64,000 nucleotides of DNA. Origin: Vibrio sinensis (lineage in GTDB: Bacteria; Pseudomonadota; Gammaproteobacteria; Enterobacterales; Vibrionaceae). Location of the stretch: positions 117 through 64,116 of the forward strand of contig NZ_QVMU01000018.1 in NCBI RefSeq assembly GCF_003605645.1, written 5' to 3'. Positions 24,814-34,067 of the stretch are shown here, in pieces. The notes beneath the pieces were generated by a model that saw nothing but the letters and a program-made list of their open reading frames with translations, had not been told where the DNA came from and made no database searches. Numbering within the stretch: position 1 is the stretch's first letter; each line of letters starts with the position of its first letter. The position numbers were made by a program, and so were the translations under genes.

Positions 24814-26169
24814 ATGGCGACTCATTTTGACTATATCTGTATTGGTGGCGGTAGTGGTGGTATTGCTTCTGCAAACCGAGCATCAATGTATGGCGCAAAA
24901 GTGGCACTTATCGAAGCACAAGATCTAGGTGGTACGTGTGTCAACGTGGGTTGTGTGCCTAAGAAAGTCATGTGGCATGGCGCTCAAGTTGCTGATGCAA
25001 TGAACCTATACGCTGAAGATTATGGCTTTGATGTAGATGTAAAAGGCTTTAATTGGAGCAAATTGGTAGAAAGTCGCCAAGCTTATATTGGCCGAATTCA
25101 CGAATCTTACGACCGTGTACTTGGTAATAACAAAGTAAATGTTATCAAAGGCTTTGCTCGATTTGTTGACGAGAAAACCGTCGAAGTAAACGGTGAACAT
25201 TACACTGCAGATCATATCTTAATCGCAGTGGGTGGCCGTCCAAGCATTCCAAATATCCCTGGCGCAGAATACGGTATCGATTCAAATGGATTTTTTGAAC
25301 TGAACGAGCAACCAAAACGTGTCGCCGTGATTGGCGCAGGTTACATTGCAGTAGAAATTGCAGGTGTACTACACGCACTAGGTTCAGAAACACATTTATT
25401 CTGTCGTAAAGAAACGCCAATCCGTAGCTTTGATCCAATGATCATCGACACGCTCGTTGAGGTGATGAATACAGAAGGCCCAACGCTACATACTCACTCT
25501 GTACCTAAAGAAGTGGTTAAAGAAGCAGATGGTAGCCTAACGCTGCACCTAGAAAATGGTGAAAGCCAAAACGTTGATAGCCTAATTTGGGCAATTGGTC
25601 GTCATCCGGCAACAGACGCAATCAACTTAGCGTCAACCGGTGTTGAAACCAATGACCGTGGTTATATCAAAGTCGACGAATATCAAGAAACCAACGTAAA
25701 AGGTATCTACTGTGTTGGCGATATCATGGAAGGTGGTATTGAACTGACACCCGTCGCGGTTAAAGCTGGTCGTCAACTTTCTGAGCGCCTATTCAACGGT
25801 AAAACCAATGCAAAAATGGACTACACCCTAGTTCCTACCGTGGTATTTAGTCACCCACCAATCGGTACTATTGGTTTAACAACGCAAGAAGCTGAAGAAA
25901 AATACGGTAAAGACAACGTGAAAGTCTACACCTCTAGTTTCACGGCTATGTACACCGCCGTAACCAAACATCGTCAACCTTGTAAGATGAAATTAGTGTG
26001 TGCTGGTGAAGACGAAACGGTAGTTGGTCTTCATGGTATCGGCTACACCGTTGATGAGATGATCCAAGGCTTTGGTGTTGCGATGAAGATGGGTGCAACA
26101 AAAGCTGATTTTGATTCAGTTGTTGCTATCCACCCAACTGGCAGCGAAGAATTCGTTACCATGAGATAA
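24814..26169 (+). CDS. gor: Glutathione-disulfide reductase
   Basis: This is a 451-residue NADPH-dependent flavoprotein that keeps glutathione reduced. The FAD-binding GGGSGG is at 11-16, the redox-active disulfide is GGTCVNVGC (C42, C47), the NADPH-binding GAGYIAVE follows, and the catalytic His lies in the C-terminal HPTGSEE. GGAG precedes the ATG at 24814 (MATHFDYICIGG). It is monocistronic with a strong terminator. Confidence 0.97.
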   Translation: MATHFDYICIGGGSGGIASANRASMYGAKVALIEAQDLGGTCVNVGCVPKKVMWHGAQVADAMNLYAEDYGFDVDVKGFNWSKLVESRQAYIGRIHESYDRVLGNNKVNVIKGFARFVDEKTVEVNGEHYTADHILIAVGGRPSIPNIPGAEYGIDSNGFFELNEQPKRVAVIGAGYIAVEIAGVLHALGSETHLFCRKETPIRSFDPMIIDTLVEVMNTEGPTLHTHSVPKEVVKEADGSLTLHLENGESQNVDSLIWAIGRHPATDAINLASTGVETNDRGYIKVDEYQETNVKGIYCVGDIMEGGIELTPVAVKAGRQLSERLFNGKTNAKMDYTLVPTVVFSHPPIGTIGLTTQEAEEKYGKDNVKVYTSSFTAMYTAVTKHRQPCKMKLVCAGEDETVVGLHGIGYTVDEMIQGFGVAMKMGATKADFDSVVAIHPTGSEEFVTMR

Positions 26170-26212
26170 AGATATCTACCGTGATGCGATATTGTCGCTA
26201 CAGTGAATAAAT

Positions 26213-26250
26213 AAAAATCCGAGAGTGTTAAATCACGCTCGGATTTTTTT
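26213..26250. terminator. Bidirectional terminator between gor and the YheO-type regulator
   Basis: An AAAATCCGAG/CTCGGATTTT stem with an inner GTG/CAC is flanked by an A-run and T-run. Confidence 0.85.
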
Positions 26251-26266
26251 ATACCTTAAACCAAGA

Positions 26267-26896
26267 TTACTTTACTTGTTGCAGGTACTTGTACACCGTT
26301 GGCTCTGAAATATTCAAACTGTGCGCTACTTTCCCAACCGTTCCTTTCAACAAGAAGATACCCTCATTGTTTAAGTCGGTAACAATGGTAATTTTGTCTT
26401 CTTTAGACAAATCATCCAGCGCCACTGGGTAAGCTGCTAATACCTTATCAATGCGCATATCTACCATCTCTGGAATGCTCACCCCTAAGTGTTCATCAAT
26501 TTGATCGTCTTCTGAAATGTTGGGATAGCCTGAAAGCAGTGAATCAATAAATCTTTTTGCATTCACAAATTGCTCGACCATCATATTGATACAAAGGGCT
26601 CCGACAATCTTCTTTTCTGAATCTCGTATATACAGCGTTGCGCATTTCAGCTTTTTATTTTCTTTCGATAAACCAACATAATTGCAGTGATAATCAACCG
26701 ACTTATCTGTTGCTAAAGACTTAGCAACCAAGTTAGTTATCGGATCCCCGACTTTACGTCCACTGATGTGACCATTTCTGATCTTGTAAATAGACTGCTC
26801 TAAATCAGACACGTCGTGTAGAACAACTTCAACGTCTTCACCTAGAAAATCAGCCAGCATATCCACCATTGGCTCATAAAATGACAAGTAATCCAT
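26267..26896 (-). CDS. YheO/DauR-type transcriptional regulator (PAS-like plus HTH)
   Basis: This is a 209-residue regulator. A YheO-type PAS-like domain fills residues ~5-115 (FYEPMVDMLADFLGEDVEVVLHD at the start) and a DNA-binding helix-turn-helix ends the protein (GTVGKVAHSLNISEPTVYKYLQQ). The family includes DauR, the D-arginine utilisation repressor. The start at 26896 (MDYLSFYEP) has AAGGAGC 8 nt upstream; the ORF open to 27055 is not supported. It faces the symporter-metC-ridA unit across ~200 bp and is the obvious candidate regulator, probably sensing an amino acid or sulfur compound. Confidence 0.88.
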   Translation of the reverse strand: MDYLSFYEPMVDMLADFLGEDVEVVLHDVSDLEQSIYKIRNGHISGRKVGDPITNLVAKSLATDKSVDYHCNYVGLSKENKKLKCATLYIRDSEKKIVGALCINMMVEQFVNAKRFIDSLLSGYPNISEDDQIDEHLGVSIPEMVDMRIDKVLAAYPVALDDLSKEDKITIVTDLNNEGIFLLKGTVGKVAHSLNISEPTVYKYLQQVK

Positions 26897-26934
26897 CCTA
26901 GGTGCTCCTTTCTTCCCCTTAAGAATATAATAAT

Positions 26935-27022
26935 TTATCACAAATCCTCGAAATAAGTCAGTTTGTATAATTATTTTTATAAAACACAGCCATTTGAGAT
27001 CATAATCACGGTTTAGTGATAA
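26935..27022. promoter_or_regulatory. Divergent control region with candidate operators
   Basis: ATCAC-N6-GTGAT (27005-27020) is a symmetric element. The word GTGATAA occurs at 27016-27022 on plus and again on minus (26935-26941). Either could bind the YheO-type regulator. The region is very AT-rich. Confidence 0.35.
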
Positions 27023-27098
27023 TTTTTTAGTAATAATATATAAAACAAACCTCAAAACGATAATTTTTTATCTATTCGACCTCCTAAGAGTAAAATTT

Positions 27099-28334
27099 AT
27101 GTGGAAAAAGCTTGAGCCATACCGCTCATCAATAGTGTTACTAATGGCACTTATCATTGGCGCAATCTTCGGTATCGCGGCACCTGAACTTGCACTAAAA
27201 GTAAAACCAATCGGTCAAATCTTTCTAAACCTCCTTTTCATGGTGATCGTTCCTCTGGTTTCACTTAGTGTTATGTCTTCAATTGCGAGCATGACTGACC
27301 TGAAAAAACTTGGCAAAATCCTAGGCCTTGTATTGGTTATCTCAATCGCGATGGCTTTCTTCCCTGCACTGGGTATTGTTGGCATCGCACAGATGTTCGA
27401 CATCTCTCAAGGTGTAACTATCGACCTTAGCCAAGAGTTCACTGGCGGCAACGGCGGTATGGATTTCGTTAGCATGTTCACCACCAATGATTTTGTTGGT
27501 CTACTGTCTAAATCAAACATCCTTGCACTGATCATCATGTCTGTACTTGCAGGTATCGCGACAAGCCAAGCTGGTGAGAAAGGTCAGAAAATTGCTGAAC
27601 TTATCGATGCTGCAAACGCTATCGTGATGAACATCGTAGGCCTAATCATGAAGCTTGCTCCTGTTGGTCTTGGTGCATTCTTCGCAGCAACAATGGCTTC
27701 ACAAGACAGCTCAATCCTTGCTCCTCTAGCAACGGTTATCGGCCTACTTTGCGGCTACATGGTGGTTTACTACGTCGTTGGTGCTTGCGTTTACTCGTAC
27801 ATCGGTGGTGGTGTGAATGGTGTGAAACAATTCTGGAAATACGCAGCGGCGCCTTCTATTACGGCACTAGGTACTTGTTCATCTCTAGGTACACTGCCAG
27901 TAACGATTAAAACAGCTGACAACATGGGCATCCGTAAAGATATCTACGATATCTGTATCCCACTGTTCGTAAACTTAAACAAATCTGGCGTAGCAATCAC
28001 TGCAGCAATCAAAGTGGTCTTCATCTACGCAGTACTTGGTCTACCGTTCACTTTTGATGTATTCGCTATGACTATGGTTATCGCGGTGCTATCTGCAATC
28101 ATCATTGGTGGTGTACCTGGTGGTGCTTTCCTAGGTGAAATCTTCATCGTAACCACTCTAGGTCTACCACTTGAAGCAATTCCAGTACTTGTAGTAATCG
28201 GCACTGTGTGTGATGCACCAGCAACCGTACTAAACGTAGTTCACGACTTAAACGCAACACAAATCGTAGAACGCTTCATGGGTAAAGAAACACAACAACA
28301 AGAACAATCTCAACCTGTTGAACAATTGGCATAG
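27099..28334 (+). CDS. DAACS-family cation:amino-acid/dicarboxylate symporter
   Basis: This is a 411-residue inner-membrane symporter of the dicarboxylate/amino acid:cation family (GltP/SstT fold) with about eight helices and two hairpin loops. The serine-rich hairpin is visible (PSITALGTCSSLGTLPVTIK), as are the NLNKSG segment (cf. NMDG in glutamate carriers) and the final helix with the substrate-binding region (GTVCDAPATVLNVVHD). The substrate is unknown; location before metC and ridA points to an amino acid, perhaps sulfur-containing. Codons are highly biased toward preferred forms, suggesting strong expression. Confidence 0.9.
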   Translation: MWKKLEPYRSSIVLLMALIIGAIFGIAAPELALKVKPIGQIFLNLLFMVIVPLVSLSVMSSIASMTDLKKLGKILGLVLVISIAMAFFPALGIVGIAQMFDISQGVTIDLSQEFTGGNGGMDFVSMFTTNDFVGLLSKSNILALIIMSVLAGIATSQAGEKGQKIAELIDAANAIVMNIVGLIMKLAPVGLGAFFAATMASQDSSILAPLATVIGLLCGYMVVYYVVGACVYSYIGGGVNGVKQFWKYAAAPSITALGTCSSLGTLPVTIKTADNMGIRKDIYDICIPLFVNLNKSGVAITAAIKVVFIYAVLGLPFTFDVFAMTMVIAVLSAIIIGGVPGGAFLGEIFIVTTLGLPLEAIPVLVVIGTVCDAPATVLNVVHDLNATQIVERFMGKETQQQEQSQPVEQLA

Positions 28335-28345
28335 GACACAGAAAA

Positions 28346-29536
28346 ATGACAAGCAAACATATCGAAACAAAATTAGTTAACGCTGGCCGTAAATCACGTT
28401 TCCTACAAGGTTCTGTAAACCCAGTAATCCAACGTGCTTCTTCACTTGTATTTGAAAGTGTTCAACAGAAAAAACACGCAACAGCTAACCGCGCTAAAGG
28501 CGAATTGTTCTACGGTCGTCGTGGCACCCTAACTCACTTCTCTCTGCAAGATGCAATGTGTGAACTTGAAGGTGGTGCTGGTTGTTACCTATACCCATGT
28601 GGTGCTGCTGCAGTTTCAAACTCTATCTTGGCATTCGTTGAGTCTGGCGACCACGTGATCATGACAGGCGCGGCTTACGAGCCAACTCAAGATTTCTGTA
28701 ACATTGTACTGAAAGGTATGGGCGTAGAAACTACTTACTACGACCCAACAATTGGTGCTGAAATTGCTGAACTAGTGAAGCCAAACACAAAAGTATTGTT
28801 CCTAGAGTCTCCAAGCTCAGTAACAATGGAAGTACAAGACATCCCTGGTATCGTAAAAGCTGTTCGTGCGATTTCAGAAGATATCATCATCATGATCGAC
28901 AACACTTGGGCTGCGGGTATCCTATTCCCAGCACTTGAGTACGGTATTGATATCTCAATTCAAGCAGGTACTAAGTACATCGTTGGTCACTCTGATGCAA
29001 TGCTAGGTACTGCTGTAAGTAACGAACGTTGCTGGGATCGCCTACGTGAGCGTTCATACCTAATGGGTCAAATGGTTGACGCAGACACGGCATACGTTGC
29101 ACTACGTGGCCTACGCACTATGGGTATTCGTCTTGCGCAGCACGAACAATCAAGTATTGAAGTAGCAAAATGGCTATCTGAGCGTCCTGAAGTTGCTGTG
29201 GTTAACCACCCTGCACTACCAAGCTGCAAAGGCCACGAATTCTATGTTCGTGACTTCAAAGGTTGTAACGGTCTATTCAGCTTCGTACTGAATAAAAAGC
29301 TAACTCAAGAAGAACTTGAAGCGTACCTAGATAACTTTGAACACTTCACCATGGCTTACTCATGGGGTGGTTACGAGTCTCTAATTCTTGCTAACCAACC
29401 AGAAGAGCTAAACGCAATTCGTCCAGCAAACCCTGTTGACTTCGAAGGTACGCTAGTACGTATCCACGTTGGTCTAGAAAATGTTGATGACCTAATTGAA
29501 GACCTGGAAAACGGCTTCAACCGTGTTTACAAATAA
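28346..29536 (+). CDS. metC: Cystathionine beta-lyase (PLP-dependent C-S lyase)
   Basis: This is a 396-residue Cys/Met-metabolism PLP enzyme, strongly similar to E. coli MetC (YGRRGTLTHFSLQDAMCELEG; the PLP lysine K210 in QAGTKYIVGHSDAMLG; MAYSWGGYESL near the C-terminus). It splits cystathionine to homocysteine, pyruvate and ammonia, and may also degrade cysteine or related C-S compounds. It lies 12 nt after the symporter and before ridA. That layout suggests uptake and breakdown of an external amino acid as much as methionine biosynthesis. Codon use is highly biased like its neighbours. Confidence 0.92.
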   Translation: MTSKHIETKLVNAGRKSRFLQGSVNPVIQRASSLVFESVQQKKHATANRAKGELFYGRRGTLTHFSLQDAMCELEGGAGCYLYPCGAAAVSNSILAFVESGDHVIMTGAAYEPTQDFCNIVLKGMGVETTYYDPTIGAEIAELVKPNTKVLFLESPSSVTMEVQDIPGIVKAVRAISEDIIIMIDNTWAAGILFPALEYGIDISIQAGTKYIVGHSDAMLGTAVSNERCWDRLRERSYLMGQMVDADTAYVALRGLRTMGIRLAQHEQSSIEVAKWLSERPEVAVVNHPALPSCKGHEFYVRDFKGCNGLFSFVLNKKLTQEELEAYLDNFEHFTMAYSWGGYESLILANQPEELNAIRPANPVDFEGTLVRIHVGLENVDDLIEDLENGFNRVYK

Positions 29537-29561
29537 TCGCGTTTAACCAATCATATTATTT

Positions 29562-29583
29562 AGCACCATCGACAGGTGGTGCT
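29562..29583 (+). terminator. Intercistronic hairpin between metC and ridA
   Basis: AGCACCA/TGGTGCT has an 8-nt loop and no real T-run. It is more likely a partial attenuator or mRNA-stabilising stem than a full terminator. Confidence 0.4.
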
Positions 29584-29597
29584 TTCTTGGAGTTTCC

Positions 29598-29972
29598 ATG
29601 CAAGTCGTATTTTCAGAACAAGCACCAGCAGCGGTTGGCCCATTTTCTCAAGCTATCAAATCAAACGGTATGCTTTACCTTTCAGGTCAATTACCTCTAG
29701 ACCCTGCAACAATGAAATTTGCTGCTGACACAGTAAATGGCCAATCACTACAGATTTTCAAAAACATTGATGCTGTGCTCGCTGAAGCAGGTTGTGACAA
29801 AACTAAAGTTGTGAAAACAACTGTATTTCTTTCAGATATGGCGAACTTTGCTGAGTTCAATGGTTTGTACGCTGAATACTTCGGTGAACATAAACCTGCT
29901 CGTTCATGCGTAGAAGTTGCTCGTCTTCCTTTTGATGCTCTGGTTGAAATCGAACTGATTGCTGAACTGTAA
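29598..29972 (+). CDS. ridA: Enamine/imine deaminase RidA
   Basis: This is a 124-residue YjgF/YER057c/UK114-family protein. It hydrolyses reactive enamines such as 2-aminoacrylate released by PLP enzymes. Key features are present: the N-terminal APAAVGPFSQA, the GQLPLDP segment, and the catalytic arginine in HKPARSCVEVARLP. Genetic linkage to the PLP lyase metC fits this role directly. It is the last gene of the unit, followed by a strong terminator. Confidence 0.95.
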   Translation: MQVVFSEQAPAAVGPFSQAIKSNGMLYLSGQLPLDPATMKFAADTVNGQSLQIFKNIDAVLAEAGCDKTKVVKTTVFLSDMANFAEFNGLYAEYFGEHKPARSCVEVARLPFDALVEIELIAEL

Positions 29973-30000
29973 TTTGCTCCCAGCCTGATTAAAGAAATCT

Positions 30001-30031
30001 AAAAACCACCGCTCCCCCCGGTGGTTTTTTT
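30001..30031 (+). terminator. Terminator of the symporter-metC-ridA unit
   Basis: AAAAACCACCG/CGGTGGTTTTT stem with a C-rich loop, followed by seven T. Confidence 0.88.
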
Positions 30032-30183
30032 ATATCCAATACAAAATAATGATCAATTAACCAGCAAAACACCACTCGAAACGCCAACTCGCTTCCAAAA
30101 CTACAACATACAGCAGTTGATTAATTCACCAACCAATCGATTGACAACATAAAAGTTCATGCATCGATCACATTCCGAATGAA

Positions 30184-30218
30184 ATTCTGTATGCGAAGTA
30201 TCATTTACAATACAGAAT
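30184..30218. promoter_or_regulatory. Inverted repeat upstream of the lipoprotein gene
   Basis: Perfect ATTCTGTAT-N17-ATACAGAAT, 66 nt before the start codon. It may be an operator or an mRNA hairpin. Nothing else was recognised in the rest of the 29973-30283 gap. Confidence 0.45.
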
Positions 30219-30283
30219 GCGCTGATTTTTGTAAGAAAAATCCTACTAAAACAAACTCTTAACAAAAAAGAAGCATAATTAAA

Positions 30284-32032
30284 ATGAATAAAAAAATATC
30301 ACTGATTGCTGTGTCGGTTGCTCTAGCACTTTCTGGCTGTGGTTCGGATGATTCAAACAGCTCAACGGCAACACCTGTTACTGGCAAGTTTATCGACAAT
30401 GCTGTTGAAGGTATGTTCTATACCACAACGTCAGGTAAATCAGGCTTAACCGGTAGTGAAGGCGAATATCAAGCAATGTCAGGTGATACCATCACTTTCT
30501 ACATTGGCGGCAAAAACGGCCTAAAAGTAGGTGCTGGTTCTACTCGTGATGTACTAACACCATTCGAAGCGGCGGGTAAATATGAGCGTGCTGTAAACCT
30601 AGCTATACTTCTACAATCTCTAGATTCTGTAAAAGATGATAATGTCCTTACGATTCCTGATGAACTGCGTAATCCATCTTCAGATATTTTAAAGAAAATG
30701 GTAAGCCTATCACTGGATAATCGAGACAGTGTTGAAGCGTTCATTAGTTCATTAGGCAACGATTACACCATCGTTGATGAAGAAGCGGCGATTGCACACA
30801 TGAACGACTCTTTCGGAGAGATGATTCGTGGTGGTGAAGGTCGTAACCCATTTATCCAGCAAGGTAAATTCGTACGCCAAATTCAAGTCACACAAAACGC
30901 AACTCAAAGCGGCACTACAAACACTTTTATCCACGCCGACACCATGATGGACGAAACGCTATATAACCGTACCCGTGGTATGAGCGAAATGACAATCGAA
31001 ATGGCAGATGCTGATAATATCCGTGTTATGGCTGGCTCTATCGATTCTAGTATCTCCGGTGTTCGTGCATCAGCATACTTGACTTGTCTAGATAAAGGAC
31101 ATGAGTGGTCAGAAGACTCAAATAGCTGTTCAACAGATGTAGCTCTTAATCCGAAATTTAGTTTAGACGGTAACTATCAATACTTATTGCGCGATATTAC
31201 TAAAGCATCTAAAACAGATGAAGCGCCTGAAGATCGTAAAGTATTTATGCCATTCCGTGCTGATACTATCGCACAACTAAACCACTACACCGCTAACCAT
31301 GTACGTAATGACCGAGCACCAAACGAAGATAAAGACAGATGGAAGCGCGAAACCATGTCGGGTTCTTACGATCCTGTAACAGGCATTTACACTGAGATCA
31401 TGAAAGATACATCGCTTGTCATTGGTAGTAATGACATCGCCTGTGATAGCACCGGAAATAACTGTACCGATAGCCGTACCTCAGAAAAAGTATTCTACTC
31501 ATACAATGTAGAAAAAGATGCTAAAGGTAATTTTGCTGATCGCTACATTGATTTTGTAGGTACTTGGGAAACAACTGCTATTTGTAATGATGGTCAAAGT
31601 GCTGTTATGACCACTGTTTTCACAGAAGAAGGTCAATATATTAAAGGTCAAGAATGTGGCACTGGAGGGTCAAATGATTCGTATTATGCATCGGAAGATC
31701 AACCAACGTCACCACAAGATATTACCGACACGGATCTGTACAAATATGACGTCACCAGTGACATGTGGTGGTTTGGTCAAACAGGACGTGAATCAAAAGC
31801 AACACTAACTGAACTGAATACCCTTGTCCGTTACTGTGATGCTGATAATTACCAACAAGGTGAGCCTTGTGTTGAGAATAATGGTTCTGGTGGCTCATTC
31901 GAACCTATTTACTATGTTAAATGGGAATACCAGCCAGCAGGTAAAAACTGGGACCAAGGTTTGCTAATCCGAACAAAAACAAACCGTTCTGGTCAAGTTG
32001 AAGACTTTAGCATCATGCAAAAAGTGAAATAA
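30284..32032 (+). CDS. Large lipoprotein of unknown function
   Basis: This is a 582-residue protein with a lipoprotein signal (MNKKISLIAVSVALALSGC; lipidated Cys19) followed by a Ser/Thr/Asp-rich linker (GSDDSNSSTAT). Without an Asp at +2 (residue 20 is Gly) it would go to the outer membrane. The mature part is acidic, with several spaced cysteines in the second half that may form disulfides (CLDKGHEWSEDSNSC; CDSTGNNC; CNDGQ; CGTGG; CDADNY). I do not recognise a domain; the first ~150 residues resemble segments seen in other Vibrio and Shewanella surface lipoproteins. It is monocistronic. Confidence 0.75.
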   Translation: MNKKISLIAVSVALALSGCGSDDSNSSTATPVTGKFIDNAVEGMFYTTTSGKSGLTGSEGEYQAMSGDTITFYIGGKNGLKVGAGSTRDVLTPFEAAGKYERAVNLAILLQSLDSVKDDNVLTIPDELRNPSSDILKKMVSLSLDNRDSVEAFISSLGNDYTIVDEEAAIAHMNDSFGEMIRGGEGRNPFIQQGKFVRQIQVTQNATQSGTTNTFIHADTMMDETLYNRTRGMSEMTIEMADADNIRVMAGSIDSSISGVRASAYLTCLDKGHEWSEDSNSCSTDVALNPKFSLDGNYQYLLRDITKASKTDEAPEDRKVFMPFRADTIAQLNHYTANHVRNDRAPNEDKDRWKRETMSGSYDPVTGIYTEIMKDTSLVIGSNDIACDSTGNNCTDSRTSEKVFYSYNVEKDAKGNFADRYIDFVGTWETTAICNDGQSAVMTTVFTEEGQYIKGQECGTGGSNDSYYASEDQPTSPQDITDTDLYKYDVTSDMWWFGQTGRESKATLTELNTLVRYCDADNYQQGEPCVENNGSGGSFEPIYYVKWEYQPAGKNWDQGLLIRTKTNRSGQVEDFSIMQKVK

Positions 32033-32045
32033 TTTACTACTTTGC

Positions 32046-32078
32046 AAAAAAAAGAGCGGATTGAATCCGCTCTTTTTT
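32046..32078. terminator. Bidirectional terminator between the lipoprotein gene and mdtI
   Basis: Perfect GAGCGGATT/AATCCGCTC stem between an A-run and a T-run. Confidence 0.88.
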
Positions 32079-32406
32079 ATGCTGTTTTCATCACCACCAC
32101 AGCGGTGATCATCACGATGATCCCAACCCAACCGATGGGTTTTAATTTCTGTCCAAACAGGAAGTAACCACCTATCGCTGTGCCTAAAATGCCAATCGCT
32201 CCCCAAGAAGCGTACGCAATCGCTAAGTCTATTTCTTTTACCGCTTGGGCTAATAAAGTAAAGGCACTCATAACGAGTAAAATAGACAACACGCCCCAGC
32301 GTTTATATCGGAAACCCTCTGAGCGTGTCAGAGCCATATTGGCCAGAATATCGACCAGCGCCGCCATAACAACAAAGCCAAAAGAGACACTAAAAAACTG
32401 ATCCAT
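32077..32406 (-). CDS. mdtI: SMR-family exporter subunit, MdtI-like
   Basis: This is a 109-residue four-helix small multidrug resistance protein. The membrane-embedded region has the SMR pattern AIAYASWGAIGILGTAIGGY. It pairs with the gene just upstream, whose stop overlaps its start (TAATG). Two different SMR genes together indicate a heterodimeric exporter like MdtJI, which exports spermidine. Whether polyamines are the substrate here is inferred. Confidence 0.85.
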   Translation of the reverse strand: MDQFFSVSFGFVVMAALVDILANMALTRSEGFRYKRWGVLSILLVMSAFTLLAQAVKEIDLAIAYASWGAIGILGTAIGGYFLFGQKLKPIGWVGIIVMITAVVVMKTA

Positions 32407-32762
32407 TAGTTTTTCTCCTCTTTTACTTTAGGCCCATGATGGGGCTCTCCCAAAGTAACACATACAATACCAACCACCGCGAGGCCAAGCCCCACCAGTT
32501 GTTGAGCATTCAAGTCAGAATCAAATAAGAACAAAGAAACCACGGTAATGAGAGAGATACCAAGCCCCTCCCAAATAGCATATGCAACACCAATAGAAAT
32601 TTGCTTCGCAGCTAACGACAAAAAGTAGTAAGAAATGGCAATGAGTAGGTACATAACTAAGTACCCCCATATCGCATCGTTATTGCTAATAAAGTTCATG
32701 GTACTCGTCCCCGCCACTTCAGCCACAATGGCAAGCAGTAAGAACATTCGTGCAAGAAACAT
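32406..32762 (-). CDS. mdtJ: SMR-family exporter subunit, MdtJ-like
   Basis: This is a 118- or 119-residue four-helix SMR protein. The active-site glutamate is in the first helix (LLAIVAEVAGTSTMNF), and GVAYAIWEGLGISLITV is the family signature. The hydrophilic tail (HHGPKVKEEKN) is typical of MdtJ. Two adjacent ATGs occur; the second (32762) has better spacing from AAGGTGA. It is the first gene of the mdtJI pair. Confidence 0.85.
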   Translation of the reverse strand: MFLARMFLLLAIVAEVAGTSTMNFISNNDAIWGYLVMYLLIAISYYFLSLAAKQISIGVAYAIWEGLGISLITVVSLFLFDSDLNAQQLVGLGLAVVGIVCVTLGEPHHGPKVKEEKN

Positions 32763-32949
32763 CATTCACCTTCATAGAAAGAAATAACGGAGAATTTTCG
32801 CTTCATATCGCCAAGTTATCGCTGCAAGCACAGCATTAACAACTTCGCTTTTTTGAGTAATCTAAAAAGTAGAGATGGGAAGAAATTCAACGGTCGCAGT
32901 GAGCGACCCCTACAGGTTATCGCTGGGTAAGAAAAACCGAAAGGTAATT

Positions 32950-32973
32950 GAGATATTCAAATATGAATATCTC
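32950..32973. other. AT-rich hairpin after the LysR gene
   Basis: Perfect 10-bp stem GAGATATTCA/TGAATATCTC, 4-nt loop, but no T-run on either side. Possibly a weak terminator of the LysR gene. Confidence 0.35.
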
Positions 32974-32987
32974 TCTAATTTTGTTCA

Positions 32988-33911
32988 CTATAGACTGCTT
33001 TCTTGTAGTGCGGTACTGATCACCTGATGCAAGTGTTGGTGTAAAGGATGATTACGGTAAGTCTGCAAATAACCACCAGAAATCACAAAGTGACTAAATT
33101 CACGGTTAACCGTCGGCATAGGATAGCTTTCCACGCCATCCATTAATCGAGCGGTACTTTGACTAGCAAACATGATCGCATTTGTCTCCAGCAACATCTG
33201 CTGAGCCACTCGTAAACTGTAAGATTTCAGAATGACATTGGGTTGATAGCCCATGCGTTGATACTCTGATTCAACTGTACACTCGGGTTTATAAAGATCC
33301 GGAGAGGGTAAAGAAATGATCGGCAACTGAGATACGGTAGGCCATTCATTACAAAGTGATAGGGTCGGATGGTTTGATCTTGCGACGATCATACGTTTTT
33401 CCCGATACAGCGGTCGCATGTAGATATCACTTAATAAATCCGTTTCTTGATCCAAAATGCAATACTCGTGCAAGCCTTCCAACATCTCATCTTGGCTATA
33501 AGCACTCCAATGAGAAAAGCAAAACGACGCGTTGGGAAATGCGCGATAGCAATGTTTCAGCAGCACAGCCCCTTGTTCATCCATCAAAAAAGGATCAATA
33601 ACAATAGAAATACGCCCGGTGTAACTGTGTGCATCGAAGTTTTCAAACTCATTCAACACTTTTTCTATCGGTCTTAGAATATTATCGAATTCTTCTGCCA
33701 AGCGTATTGCCATTGGTGATGGTTCAACGCCATGTGCTTTACGTACAAACAGTGACTCGTTAAACACAGCTTTTAGTTTCATCACGCCACGACTGGCGCT
33801 CGGTTGCGAAATACCTAATTGTTTAGCCGCAAGTTTAATACTCTTATTGTCGACCACGGCTTTTAGTAAACGCATTAAGTTTAGGTCTAAAGAATCAAGT
33901 TGATGAGACAT
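32988..33911 (-). CDS. LysR-family transcriptional regulator
   Basis: This is a 307-residue regulator. The N-terminal winged HTH is clear (LDLNLMRLLKAVVDNKSIKLAAKQLGISQPSASRGVMKLK, residues 8-47), followed by a periplasmic-binding-protein-like effector domain. It stands between mdtJI and a SPOR-like gene on the same strand with no divergent partner, so its target is not obvious. Promoter and ribosome binding site are weak. Confidence 0.88.
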   Translation of the reverse strand: MSHQLDSLDLNLMRLLKAVVDNKSIKLAAKQLGISQPSASRGVMKLKAVFNESLFVRKAHGVEPSPMAIRLAEEFDNILRPIEKVLNEFENFDAHSYTGRISIVIDPFLMDEQGAVLLKHCYRAFPNASFCFSHWSAYSQDEMLEGLHEYCILDQETDLLSDIYMRPLYREKRMIVARSNHPTLSLCNEWPTVSQLPIISLPSPDLYKPECTVESEYQRMGYQPNVILKSYSLRVAQQMLLETNAIMFASQSTARLMDGVESYPMPTVNREFSHFVISGGYLQTYRNHPLHQHLHQVISTALQESSL

Positions 33912-34067
33912 CGTGCTACCCGTTAGAGGCGACTTATTAAATACAGTCAGGAAACATAACTACAGGCTTGCAGCATACTAAAGTTTCCTGACTTTGGTAA
34001 TCGCTAACCCTAACCTAAAATAGAGACCTGAGAGGCCTGCCCATTGGGTCACATTAAATCAATAGGG

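Noticed and set aside
26897..27055. A 53-residue N-terminal extension of the YheO-type regulator
   Set aside because: It is AT-rich promoter DNA; AAGGAGC supports the ATG at 26896.
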